Shown: piece after piece, positions 52,985 through 63,934 of the stretch
How positions within the stretch are numbered: the stretch's first letter is position 1
Layout: each line of letters begins with the position of its first letter
Source of the DNA: Porphyra umbilicalis
Lineage: Eukaryota; Rhodophyta; Bangiophyceae; Bangiales; Bangiaceae
DNA length: 64,000 nt
Direction: 5' to 3'
Assembly (NCBI GenBank): GCA_002049455.2
Contig: KV918839.1
Location: forward strand, 62,001 to 126,000
The notes under the pieces: generated by a model
The model's database searches: none
Seen by the model: the letters and a program-made list of their open reading frames with translations, nothing else
What the model was told of the DNA's origin: nothing
Translations under genes and position numbers: made by a program

Positions 52985-53880
52985 GCAAGCGCCGTGGCAC
53001 ACGACGACCCGGCGGCTACGCCACGGGCGGTAGCGGGAGGCGCCGCGGGCGGCGGGCGCGGCGGCGCCGTGCCGCTGCGGGAGCGGGGGGCGGGGAGACG
53101 ACGGCGGATCGCCGGAGAGACGACGAAGGCGATCAGGTAGGTGTGGAAGAGCGGGTGGCGGGCGGGGGGCGGGACGATCGGCGCGGGCCGCAGCGAGGGG
53201 CGCGGCGGGCGGCGGGCGCGGCGGCGCCGCGCCGCTGCGGGAGCGGGGGGGCGGGGAGACGACGACGGAGCACCGGGGAGACGACAAAGGCGAGCAGGTA
53301 GGTGTGGAAGAGCGGGCGGGGGCGGGGGGCGTGACGATCGGCGCGGGCCGCAGCGGGGGGCGCGGCGGGCGGCGGGCGCGGCGGCGCCGCGCCGCTGCGG
53401 GAGCGGGGGGGCGGGGAGACGACGACGGAGCACCGGGGAGACGACAAAGGCGAGCAGGTAGGTGTGGAAGAGCGGGCGGGGGGCGGGGGGCGTGACGATC
53501 GGCGCGGGCCGCAGCGGGGGGCGCGGCGGGCGGCGGGCGCGGCGGCGCCGCGCCGCTGCGGGAGCGGGGGGGCGGGGAGACGACGACGAAGCACCGGGGA
53601 GACGACAAAGGCGAGCAGGTAGGTGTGGAAGAGCGGGCGGGGGGCGGGGGGCGTGACGATCGGCGCGGGCCGCAGCGGGGGGCGCGGCGGGCGGCGGGCG
53701 CGGCGGCGCCGCGCCGCTGCGGCAGCGGCGGGGGGGAACACAACGACCGATAACCGGGTACACGATGGCGGCGAGCACGTAGGTGTGGAAGAGCGGGTGG
53801 GGGGGGGGGGGGGACGATCAGCGCGGGCCGCAGCGGGGGGCGCGGCGGGCGGCGTGCGTGGCGGGCACGACAGCGCGGGT
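52985..53880. repeat. 160/161-bp satellite-like repeat, about 5.5 units
   Basis: GTGTGGAAGAGCGGG recurs at 53141, 53302, 53462, 53623 and 53783 (spacing 160-161). Units are G-rich with several GGGG runs that could form G-quadruplexes. The array lies between the transposase 5' end and the candidate right terminal repeat, so it may be subterminal. Confidence 0.9.
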
Positions 53881-54059
53881 GGGGGTACAGACGTCGACGG
53901 CGAGCATGGCGGTAGGGGCCGCCACGACGGTCTGTGGCCCGTGGGTCCGACACGTTGGCGTCCAGATTGGTGCCGAGATCTCCTGCTGTCTGTCTCCAAT
54001 AAATGTCGTGTCAGCCACTTGTCAGCATGCGAGTGGCCAGTTTGCAATCGGACTACAAT

Positions 54060-54160
54060 TCGCGCAATCGATGTACGACGGTGGTAGACCCAATGCTGTG
54101 GTTTCCCTGGTTGCCGAAAGCGGGTTCCCCTCGGACGCATTGGTACAAGCCAGATATTAA
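54060..54160 (-). repeat. Candidate right terminal inverted repeat
   Basis: Contains CCAATGCTGTGGTTTCC (54090-54106), the exact inverse of 39250-39266, with lower similarity on both sides. It lies about 170 bp upstream of the RAB3GAP2-type start codon. Confidence 0.5.
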
Positions 54161-54326
54161 TCTCAGCGAAATCAACATCTTTCATGTACACCCTCTTTTA
54201 ACATCCACACTGGCGGTCGCCCGCGCGCCATCGACGGCGACCGCTGCCACTGTCGCGCCGCGCGCGCCATCCCCCCCCCCCCCCCCCCATCTCCTCCCCC
54301 TCCCCCCCCCCCTTCCTCACGCAACC

Positions 54327-54466
54327 ATGTCGACGCACCTGCGCCTCCTCCCCGTCGGCCTCATCGACGCCAACGCCGCCGAAGCCGCCCTCTCCCTCCC
54401 CCGCAGCCGCCGCCCGCCGCCGTCGGCCGAGGCGGGCGCGGGGGCAGCGACGGCGGCGGCGGCGGC

Positions 54467-54499
<33 letters not shown>

Positions 54500-54938
54500 A
54501 GTGGCGGTGGGGCTGGCCGGGCCCCCCCCCCCCCCACCCCCGCCGTCGACGCCGACGCGGCTGCCGACGGCGCCACGGACGCGCCCGCGCACCGTGGCGC
54601 CGGTGCCCGCGGCGGGCGCGAGGGGGTGGCGCCGCCCCCCGCCGCGGGCGCCGGCAGCTCGCCGCCGCCGTCGCCCGCCGCCGCCCGCCGCCGCCGCCGG
54701 CGGGCCGTGTCCCCGACAGACCCCGCGGGCGGCGCGCATGAGAGTGACGGGGGGGGGGGCGGCGACAGCAGCAGCAGCAGCAGCAGCGGCAGCGAGGCAG
54801 AGCCGCCGGGGCTACTCGGCGAGGCGCTCCTCCCCGCCGCCCGCCGCGCGGCGGCGGCGGCGGCGGCGGCGGCGGCAGCGCGCGGTGGCCGCCGCCGCGG
54901 TGGGGTGGCGGCGGCGCCGGTGGGGACGCCCTGCCGGT

Positions 54939-54970
<32 letters not shown>

Positions 54971-55192
54971 CCCGTCCAACCCCCGCCCCCATCGGCGTGG
55001 GTCGCCGCCCTCCGGGACGTGGCGGTGCTCGCCGACGGGTCGGCGGCGGCGCTCGTGGCGGTGACGGGGGCGGCGGCGTTGGCCATCTTTGCGCCCGCCC
55101 CGTCGGGGGGGGGGGGGGGGGGGGGCGCCCCCGCCACCCCCCGCCGCCCGACGGCGGCGGCGGCGGCAATGGCGGCCGGCAGCGCCGACGGC

Positions 55193-55240
<48 letters not shown>

Positions 55241-56691
55241 GACGACCGCCCCCCGCGCCCGTCGGTGGTGATCCCCCTGGTGCTTGCCGAGCCGCCGCCG
55301 CCCGCGCGGCGGGGCGGGGGTGGGCACCCCCCCCCCGCCCCCCCCCCCGCCGCCACCGCCGTCACGTTTGCCACAACCAACCGGGGCGTCGACGTGGCCG
55401 TCGTCGGCTACGCGTGTGGTGGGGTGGCCCTCTTCCACGCCGCCACGGGCGTGCGCCTCGGCCCGCCAGTGGCGGCGGCGCGGGGGGGGGGGCCGCCCCC
55501 GCCGGGGGGGGGGGGGGCGGGCGTCTCCCCAGCGGGCGGCGGGGGGGTGGGGGGGGGGGGGGGGGGGGCGGGGGGGGGGGGGACCCGCCCGACGCCGACC
55601 GCGCCTGGTCGCTCGGCGTGCTGTCGCTGCGGTGTGTGGCGGCGGGGGGGTTTGGCGCGTGCGGCGGCGCGTCGAGCAACGGCGGCGGGGGCGGGGGGGG
55701 GGGGAGGGGGGGGGGGGGGGGGGGGGGCGTGCCGCCCCCGCCGGCGGCGGCGGCGTCCTGGCGCTGTTTGCCGATGGCGTGGCCGGCCGCCTGTCGGCCG
55801 GCGCCTTGACCGCCCTGGCGGCGGCGCCGGCGGTGGTGGCGGCGCCCGCGCCGGCGGCGGGGGGGTGGTCGACGCGCCTCTCCGCGTCGTGGCGCTCGTC
55901 GGGCAGCGGCGGTGCCGCCACGTCGGGCGCCGCCGCCGCCACGTCGGGCGCCGACGGAGACGCGAGCAGCGGCGGCGGCGGCGTCGCCGCCGCCGCCGCC
56001 GCCGGCAGCGCCCCCGCCCACGTGGCACGGTGGCGCCTGTGGCGGCTGGCCGGCCAAGGCGCCGCCCTGGACGTGGTCGCCGTCGGCGCCGAGCCGCCGC
56101 CGCTCCTCGACTTGGATGGGGACCTCAGCCGCTCCGCGCTCGCGGCGGACCTCGCCCCCCCCCGGCGCCTGCGGCTCGTCACGGGCGGCGCGTCCCCCCC
56201 CCTCGCCGCCTTTTCGTGCGGCCAAGCGGCCCCCTTTTCCGCGCGCGCCGCCGCCGCCGCGGCGGCGGCGGCGGTTGTGGCCGCCGCCCGGGGGCTCTTC
56301 TCCTACGCCCGCAGCGGGCGGGTGGATGGCGGCGGCGGTGGCGGCGGCGGCGGCGGCGGCGGCGGGGCGGCGGCAGCGGCGGGGGAGGTGGTGGAGGAGG
56401 CGAACGTGGACGAGGGGGGTGCGGACGACGACAGCGACGGCGACGGGGGCGGGGGGCGGGGGGGGTACGCGTCGGCGCGTCTCGCGGCGGCGTGGGCCGA
56501 CACCCCGGCGGAGGGGGGGGGGGGGGGGCCGCCTTTGGTGCCTTGACTGCCGGCGCGCGGCGGGGCGTGGAGTCGGTGCTCGGCGGCGCGCGCAAGATGG
56601 CGGGGGGGGGGGGGGTGAGCGGCCGCCGCCGCCGGGCGGCGGGAGCGCCTATGCGCAGCTGCTCGCCGGCCGCCTCGGCGGTGGTGGGGGT

Positions 56692-56723
<32 letters not shown>

Positions 56724-57047
56724 TGGTGCGGGCGGCGGCGGCGGCGGCGGCGTCCTCGGCGGCCTGCTCCTCGGCGGTGGGGCGGCGGGCGGCGGCGGCG
56801 GCGGCGGCGGGCGCGTCGTCCAACGCTTGGCCGCCGCGCCGGGTGGGCGGTCGGCGTTGGTGGCGGCGGCGGATACGCTCGGGCGGGTGCTCGTCATTGA
56901 CGGGCGGGATATGGTGGCGGTGCGCCTGTTAAAGGGCTACCGCGACGCGCAGGTCGCGTGGGTGGCCATACCCCAGACCGACGGGGGGGGCGGCGCGCCG
57001 CCGCCGCCGCCGCCGGTGGGGGGGGGGGGCTCCCCAACCCGCACGCC

Positions 57048-57081
<34 letters not shown>

Positions 57082-57271
57082 CGCCCGTGCCGGCGGCCGA
57101 CGCGGGCGGCGGCGGCGCGCCGCGGGTGGCGGGCAGCGCCCGCGCCGGCGGCACGGTGACGGGCGGCGGTGGGGGCGGCGGCGCGCGCCTCTCCCGCAGC
57201 GCCGGGGAGCTCGGGCGCCCCCCTGCCGGCGGCGGCGGCGGCGGCACCGCGTGGGGGCCCTGCCCTCTCTG

Positions 57272-57305
<34 letters not shown>

Positions 57306-59231
57306 ACGGCATTGACGGGGGTGACGGGGACCCCCCCCCCGGCGCGGACCCCGCGCTCGCGGTGCTCGCGCCGCGGCGGGGCTTACTCGAGGTCCGCCGC
57401 GTCGACGCGCCGACGCGCCTCGGCGTGACGCGCGTGCACGCGGCGGCGCGGCTCGTGCAGGCCGACGGCACGACCGCCGCCGACCCGTGGTGCCTCCTCC
57501 CGCCGGGGCTGCTGACGCGCCTCGCGCTCGTCAGGGAGCCGGCCGGCGCCGCCGCGGCGCTGCCGACGCCCGCGTCGCCGCGGTCGGGGGGGGGGGGGGG
57601 GGGGGTGGCACCCGCCACCGAGGGGGGGGGGGCGCCCCGCTGGTCCCCGCCGTCGGGGGGGGGGGCGACGGCAGCCCCGACGCGGCTGCCGCCGCCGCCG
57701 CGGGTGCCGTGGTGGCCGACGCGTCGCCGCCGCCGCCGGTGCTGTCGTTGGCCGACGTGGCCGCGTTTGCAGCCGCCGTGGGCGGCGGGGGTGCGGGCAA
57801 CGACGGCGCCGCCGCCGCCGCCGCCGCCGCCGCCTTTGTGCGCGCCCGCGCGTCGGACGTGGCGGTCGCCGCGGCGCTGCTCGGCGCGCTCGTCAGCGGC
57901 GGCACCGTCGACGGCGGCGGCGGCGGCGGCGGCGGCACCGACGCCGAGTCATCGGCCGCCGCCGCCGCGGCGGCCGTCCTCCGCGCCGCCCCCCCGCCGT
58001 GCACGCCGCCGTTGCCGACGTTGTCGCCGCCGCCGCGCGGGGGGTGGCGCCGCCGACGCCGTCTGCCACGGCGGTGGCGCACCGGGCGGCGCACCACGGG
58101 CGCCTGGCGCGGTCGTACGCGGCGCTCGTCGCGGCGGCCGGCTGGGGGGTGGCCGCCGCCGACGCGGCGGCCGCGCGGGGGCCCCCGCCGCCACCCCCGG
58201 GCGGCTGCGTCGCCGACGACCTCGACTTGGTGGCGGGGCTCGTGGCGGCGCCGCCGGCGGCGGCGGTGCCGGCGCCGCCGCCGCTCGGCGTTGCCGACTT
58301 TATCGCCGCGCACGCGCTCGGCCGGCCGCCGCCGCCGGGCGACGCGGGGGGCCCCCTCGACGGCGGTCGCGGCGGCGGCGGCGGCGGCGCCGCCGCCGCC
58401 GCCGCCGCGGGCGCGGTGGGCGCGGCGGCGGGCGAGGGCGGGGGTGGTGGCCCCCGCTTGCGCCTCCGCCGGCGGCTGCCGGCGGCGGTCCTCGACCGCC
58501 TCGCGTGGCTCTACTTGTCCCCCCTGGTCATTGCGGGCGCGCCGGCGGTCGGGGCCGCCGCCGCCGCCGCCGCTGCCGACGGCGCGGGGGGCGGGTGGCC
58601 CCCCCCCCCCCCCACCACCGCCGCGGCGGTACTGGCGGCGGGCGCGCCGCTGCGCGACCGCGACCGGCGGCGGCTGCTCGCGCGCTTCCTCCTCACCCCC
58701 CGCGTCACGCCGCTCGGCGCGCTGCTCGCCACGCCCCGCACGCCCCCCGCGAGCGCGTTGCAAACGTACCTCGGCGCGGCGCTCCTCGGGCACCCCCCCC
58801 CCCCGGGGGCGCCCCCGCCGCCCCCGTCGGCGACCACGTCGGCGGCGTGCGGCTTGCACGACCTCCTCGCCGCCGCCGACGCGGGGGCGGCGCTCGACCA
58901 CGGGGCGCTGGCGGTGCGCCTCGTGGCGGCCGCGTCGTGGGCGCGGGGGGGGGGGGCCCCCGACGACGCGCGGCGCCACCTCCTCGCCGTTGCGGGGGGG
59001 CGGTCGGACGCGGCGCTGCGCTTGCGGCGGCTGCTGGCGGGCACCGCCGCGGGCGGCCGCGCGGCGGGCGCGCTGACGCCCCGCGCCGTGTCGGCGGTCG
59101 CCGACGCGGACGCAGAGGCGGTGGCGCTGCTCGTGGCGGCGGGTGATTACGCGGCGGCGGCGACGCTGCTCGGCGCGGGCGGCGCGGGGACGGGGCTCGG
59201 CGGCGGTGGCGGTGGTGGTGGGCACGGTGGT

Positions 59232-59276
<45 letters not shown>

Positions 59277-59678
59277 GGCGGTGGCAGCGACGGTGGGGGC
59301 GGCGGCGGCGGCGGCGCGGCCGCCGCCCGCGCGCGGGCGGGCGTCGCCGCCACGCGCGCGGCGCGGTCGCGGCTGGCCGGCGAACTCGCCGCCCGCCCCG
59401 GCGCCGCGCCCGGCCGCATCCGGTCAGACGTGCGGGCGTGGGTGGCCGCCGGCTGGGCGGCGGGCGTCAGCGACGCGGTCGCCGGCCCCCCGCCCGCGCC
59501 CGTCGTGGCGGGCGTCGACGGGGGGGACGGGCGGCGGGCGGCGCCCGCCGAGGAGGCGCTCCTCGACTTGGCGGGCGTGTGCCTCGCCGCGCACGACGCG
59601 GTGGAGCCCGCGTCGGAGGAGGCGGTGCGGTGCTTGCAGATGGCCGAGCTGATTGGCGCGCTCGCGGCGGGGGAGTAG
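54327..59678 (+). CDS. RAB3GAP2-type non-catalytic subunit
   Basis: In other eukaryotes this subunit pairs with RAB3GAP1 to regulate Rab3 and Rab18 in membrane traffic. The order of motifs fits the family's N-terminal domain: VVIPLVLAEPP then ATNRGVDVAVVGYACGGVAL-type sequence (about 55270-55480); RWRLWRLAGQGAALDVVAVG with LVTGGASPPLAAFSCGQAAP (about 56030-56240); GRVLVIDGRDMVAVRLLKGY followed by RDAQVAW (about 56880-56960), a very characteristic block; and RRGLLEVRRVDAPTRLGV (57370-57430). The C-terminal half is helical and Ala-rich and ends at EELIGALAAGE-like sequence (TAG at 59676). Start MSTHLRLLPVGLIDANAAEA in ACCATG context. About eight frame changes are needed, all near G or C runs, so an exact protein cannot be given. 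Confidence 0.8.
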
Positions 59679-60280
59679 GGGGGGGGGGGGGGGGGGGAGG
59701 GGGGTTGGGGGGCGGGGCGGGGTGGGGCGGGGGGCGCATGGGAGTGCGGCGACGACACCCATTTGTCATGCGCGTGCAGCGCGTGACTCTTGGGCTCTTT
59801 TTTTGTTTTTTTTCTGAGGGGGCACCCCCCCGGTTTGGCTGCCACGCCACCCCCGCCCCGAGCTGCGGCGCGCACGGGCCGCGCGCGCGCGGCGCGCAGC
59901 GGGGGTCAGACTAGCCGCGTGGCGCAGACGGTACACTTTACACGGGGCCGCCTCGCGCCGGGATGAGAACAGTAAATAGGTCAATGGCGCGCGCGGCGGG
60001 CCGGCACACGGGCGCGGCGGGCGGCGGCACGCCCGCCGCCCAGAGTACTCTCGTGGCGTGCGCCCGCCGCGCCCTCGAAAAAAAACAGTGGGGGTGGCAG
60101 TCACACCGCGCCGCTAGGGCGGGCGCGGCCGACGCGCCCCCCCCCCCCGCCCTCCCCCCACCACGCCAGCAGGCGGCGCGGCGGTGGGGTCTGTCACCAG
60201 CGGCGGGCGCGCTCGGCGGGGGCGGCGAACCCCCCCCCCCCTCGCCCGCCCGCCCACCCCCCGCTCCCCCCCTCCACCCC
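59679..60280. other. Intergenic region between convergent genes
   Basis: Poly-G downstream of the RAB3GAP2-type stop, a T-rich patch at 59797-59815 and C runs before 60280. A box-A-like TGGCGCAGACGG at about 59926 has no matching box B, so no tRNA is called. Confidence 0.4.
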
Positions 60281-61756
60281 TCACCTTGCCGACTCGTCGT
60301 CGCCCATCCGCGACACAGCGTCGTGGACGCCGCCCGGCACCTCCACCGACGTGGTTGGGGTGGTGAGGGCCCCCCCAAAGACCCCCGACACGCCCTCCTC
60401 GGGCACCGTCGACGGCGTCGCCGACGCGCCGGCGGGCGTCCCCAGGCCGTCCGCGTCGGCGGCCCAGCCGGCGGCGGGGACGACCACGTCTGGGGGCGTG
60501 GCCGCCACAGGCGCCGCCGCCGCCCCCGCCGCCGCCGCGGCGCCCGACGGCGACTCGGACGCGATATAGTCGACCGGCGGGGGGGCCGAGTGCTCGTCCA
60601 CGGGGCCCATGCCAATGTGGTAGTCGTGGGGGTTGTGGGGCGCCATCAGCGGCGCCACGTCGGCAACGCTGCCGCCCGCGGGGGCGCCGCCGCCCACGCC
60701 CGACGCGCCAAAGCCGGCAGCCGCCGCCGCGGCGGCGGCCGCCGCGGCCGCATCCCCACCGTCGGCGGCCGCCGGCAGCACGGGCGGGTCGGCGTCGGCC
60801 GCCCCCGCCGCCGCCCCGAGATCGACCGTGTCCATCTCGGCGGCCGTGGCGGTGGTGGCCACCGGCGACGGCGGCGCGCGCACGTCGGCGCTCTTGAGTT
60901 CCGCCTCCACGGGGGCGGTGCCCGTGTCGTCATTGCGGGAGCGCTTGAGGCCGAAGAGGATGGCGCCGACGAGAAGAAGGGCGGCCACCAAACACCCAAC
61001 AACAATGCCGGCAATGGCGCCGGCGCCCAGCCCGCCATCATCCCCATCATCGTTGCCGTCGCCGCCAACGCCCGACGCGCCGCCGACGCCGTCGGCCGAC
61101 GCGCGGAGGGCCACCCGCGTGTCGGCCACCCCCGCGCACGCGTCATTGTCCTGAATGTCCTCGTTCATCGAGCCGCTCGACACGTACTCGCGGTACCGCT
61201 CGGCGGTGGCGTCGCCGTCAAAGGCGGCGGTGTAGACGGCGTCGTGGGGGCCCTCCCCGTCGACCGTGTCGGGGAGGTCGGTCAGCGCCCATTGCGGCAA
61301 GCCCGTATCCGTCGCCGCCCCCGACAGCGACTTGATGCACGTGTCGACGGCGGGCGTGTAGCCGCCCTCCGATGTGGTCACGGCGACGGGGAGCTCAAAG
61401 GCGCTCGACCCGTCGCCCACCTCGGGCGGCGCCGCCGTCGACGCAAACGGCGGCGTCGGGCGCGTCACGGGCGGCTGCGGCCGCGGCGGCGGCGGCTGCG
61501 GCCCGGGAGTGATGGGCGTCAAGGGGGGCCCCGGCTCGGGCGTCGGCGGCGCCGTCACGGGCGGCGGCGGCGTGGGGGGGGCCGGCGTCGGCGGCGTGAC
61601 GACCACGATTTGCCGCGCTGACGTCGGCACGCCGCCCACGCCCGTTGCTACAGCGGCAGCCACCGCCACGGCGGCGGCGGCGGCGGCGGCGGCGGTCGTC
61701 AAGCGACCGCGGCCGCCGCGGGGGGACGGCCGCCGGGGGACTCGGGGCGCCGCCAT
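60281..61756 (-). CDS. Single-pass type I membrane protein, 491 aa
   Basis: The ATG at 61756 gives MAAPRVPRRPSPRGG, basic residues and then an Ala/Val-rich hydrophobic stretch (about residues 20-42) that fits a signal peptide. A Pro-rich stalk follows, with TPPTPAPPTPPPPV-type sequence. The ectodomain is ordinary in composition (ELPVAVTTSEGGYTPAVDTC, AVYTAAFDGDATAERYREYV), with few Cys. A clear transmembrane helix (AIAGIVVGCLVAALLLVGAI) lies at about residues 240-266, followed by basic LKRSR and an Ala/Pro-rich cytoplasmic tail of about 225 residues. The Pro-rich stalk suggests a cell-wall or cell-surface role, which is inference. The frame is open further upstream, but that extension is Arg/Pro-rich and starts without a signal peptide. 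Family unknown. Confidence 0.7.
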   Translation of the reverse strand: MAAPRVPRRPSPRGGRGRLTTAAAAAAAAVAVAAAVATGVGGVPTSARQIVVVTPPTPAPPTPPPPVTAPPTPEPGPPLTPITPGPQPPPPRPQPPVTRPTPPFASTAAPPEVGDGSSAFELPVAVTTSEGGYTPAVDTCIKSLSGAATDTGLPQWALTDLPDTVDGEGPHDAVYTAAFDGDATAERYREYVSSGSMNEDIQDNDACAGVADTRVALRASADGVGGASGVGGDGNDDGDDGGLGAGAIAGIVVGCLVAALLLVGAILFGLKRSRNDDTGTAPVEAELKSADVRAPPSPVATTATAAEMDTVDLGAAAGAADADPPVLPAAADGGDAAAAAAAAAAAAGFGASGVGGGAPAGGSVADVAPLMAPHNPHDYHIGMGPVDEHSAPPPVDYIASESPSGAAAAAGAAAAPVAATPPDVVVPAAGWAADADGLGTPAGASATPSTVPEEGVSGVFGGALTTPTTSVEVPGGVHDAVSRMGDDESAR

Positions 61757-62501
61757 CGCGCGCTCGGGGGGGGGGCGGGCGCGGTGGCAGACGCGCGGCC
61801 GGCGGCGGGGCGCTCGCGGCGCGGTCGGGCGCGAGCGACCACCGCCGTCGGGGGGGGTCGCGACCGCGCGGCGGGGCGGCAGCGTCGCCGGCGGTCGGGC
61901 GGGAGGGGGGGACGCGGCGGCGGGGGGGCGGGGTGTGGCCACACGGGCGCGGCAGAGCGCGCCGCGGGAGCCCCCCCCCCGCGTGATAAGCGGGGACCGC
62001 CCGGCGGGCCCGGCGCGCGCCCCAAACCCGCTGCCACGCCTTGGTGTCACTCGCCGACGCGCGCGCGGGGGCGCTGCCACGCCTGTGCGCTCACCTGCCG
62101 CGCGCCGGCGACGGCTGCCGCCGCCGCCGCCGCGTGGGGGTGGGGGCGCCCCCCCCGTCGCCCGCGCGCGGCGGCCAAGCAGAGTGCCCCTGCGGCCGCC
62201 CGCGTCGCGGCCGCCGCGAACCGCCGTGCCACCACGCGGCGCGTGGTGGCACACCCCCCCGGCTCCCCCCCCCCTCCCCGCCCCCAAATGGGGGTGGGTG
62301 TGCCCGCCGGGCGCCCGCCAGCGGCTGGGTGGCGTGTGGGGAGACGGGAACCCGCCATTGGCGGGCGCCCGTCCCGCTCGCGTGACGAGCCGCTCCGCCC
62401 GCCAGCCGCGGCCGACCGCCGGCCACGCCACCGCCCGCAACGACCGCGTGTTTTGCGGCACCGCGTCGCCCCCGGCCGCCACACACGGCGCGTCGGCGGC
62501 A

Positions 62502-62533
<32 letters not shown>

Positions 62534-63289
62534 CCCACACGGCGCTCCCACCCCTCCGCGCGGCCGCCGTTGGCGGGGCGCGTGTGGGCCCCCGCCTCGT
62601 ATCGGTGGGGCAACCAATTGGGAAGAGGCGGGGTGGCACGATCGAGGCGGGTGGCCGGCGGCGTGTGCGCGCTCGCCTCTTGGCCCCAGGGCCGACGGCA
62701 TGAGCGCGGCGGGGGGGGGGGGGGGGGGGGGGGCACAGGGGCACGTTGGGCTCCCGCCGCGTGGCCACCTGCGCGACAGCGCGCCGCCGGCGCAGCGGCG
62801 TGGGTGCCATCCGCTGCTGGGGTGCCACAATGGCGGACACTTGGCAGGGCGGGGGACGCTTGGTGTCAAGTGACGGGGGCCACCCCCGTGGGCACCCGGG
62901 CCCCCCGCCCCCCTCCTGGCGATGCGACCAACGAGGGTGGTCCCCCGCGGTGCCGCGTGACACGGTAGCAGTGTCATCCGCTGCGAGGCTGTCATCGCAT
63001 CAGTCCAAACGGTGGCAGAGGCGCAGATCTCGCAGCAAAGCGCCCAGCTGGATCGCTGACAGCACACCGGGGAACGCGTTGGGGCCGGTCCTACTGGATG
63101 CCTGGCGTAGAACTGCGTGCACTTGTGCAGCAGGTGCACGAGAGATGCTGCCAAGGCTCCGACCGTGTACGCAAAGTTTGTGCGTACCGCATGCCTCTGT
63201 AAACGCAATTGAGAATCGGAGTGTATTTTGAGTTCACGTCCAAGTTCAATGTACTTGATCGGAGTCTCTCTGCTGTAGGGTTGCTCAGA
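61757..63289. other. GC-rich region with no recognised gene
   Basis: Upstream of the membrane-protein gene. Long Arg/Pro/Gly-rich frames on both strands and C or G runs (62507-62530, 62709-62735) look compositional. AT-richer sequence begins near 62960. Confidence 0.4.
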
Positions 63290-63620
63290 ACGCCCGCGGC
63301 GTCGTTAAGGGCGTCGTCAAGGGCGTCACCAGGGTGTCATTTGGGCGTCGTGCGCCCCTAACGCCCCCACTGAAAAGGGCGTCAACAAGGCGTCGCGAAG
63401 AGGAAGTCTTCAGGGGGGTCCACATGATTCAGCACCTTGGTCGGGAACAGGCACCTAAAATTTAGTCTTGACACAAAAATGATATATGAAAGCACAATAC
63501 GGGTGCTACCTGACCCATATGGCGAATATTGAGGGTACTACTTGGGGCGTTGTGAGGGCGTTTTGGCTGCCTAGTGGGGCGTCAGTAAGGCGTCTTATCC
63601 GTCGCGCGCCCCTGACGCCC
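63290..63620. repeat. Cluster of GGCGTC motifs in both orientations
   Basis: About ten AAGGCGTC/GGGCGTC-type words in direct and inverted orientation (GACGCCC at 63368 and 63615), in two groups at 63290-63400 and 63545-63620. The pattern resembles the ends of a small element, but I cannot set boundaries. Confidence 0.4.
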
Positions 63621-63784
63621 CCGAAATACAGTAACTTTTTGCTTATGTGCCATTCACTTGGAGAGCATGCTCGACATGTGAATGGCCCCTGGAGCCTCAG
63701 GACCGCGATCTCTCGCGATCTCGGACTGAAAGAGGGTGCTACTTGTGTGGCGCACCCCTACCATGAAAACGCAAAACGACTGTA

Positions 63785-63934
63785 CAGCCGTTCTCCCAAA
63801 AATCCCGCACTCCAACTGTTGCAAGAGAGTTCCAAATCGGCCTCCGCGGGGTCGTAGACCTCTGCGGGGTCGTAGAGGCCGATTTGGAACTCTTTTGCAA
63901 CTGTTGGAGTGCGGGATTTTTGGGAGAACGGCTG
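63785..63934. mobile_element. 150-bp MITE with ~59-bp TIRs and TA duplication
   Basis: Arms from CAGCCGTTCTCCCAAAAATC (63785) and its inverse (ending 63934) pair over about 59 bp with a single mismatch. TA lies on both sides (63783-63784 and 63935-63936). The loop has a direct repeat of GCGGGGTCGTAGA. The ends starting CAG and the TA duplication fit a Tc1/mariner-derived MITE. Confidence 0.85.

Noticed and set aside
59922-59990. tRNA-like box A (TGGCGCAGACGG)
   Set aside because: No GGTTCGANTCC-type box B within range and no cloverleaf can be drawn.
60281-63208. Minus-strand 975-codon open frame as one large protein
   Set aside because: Upstream of 61756 it is Arg/Pro/Gly-rich shadow-type sequence with homopolymer runs; the internal ATG at 61756 gives a signal peptide and a coherent membrane protein.
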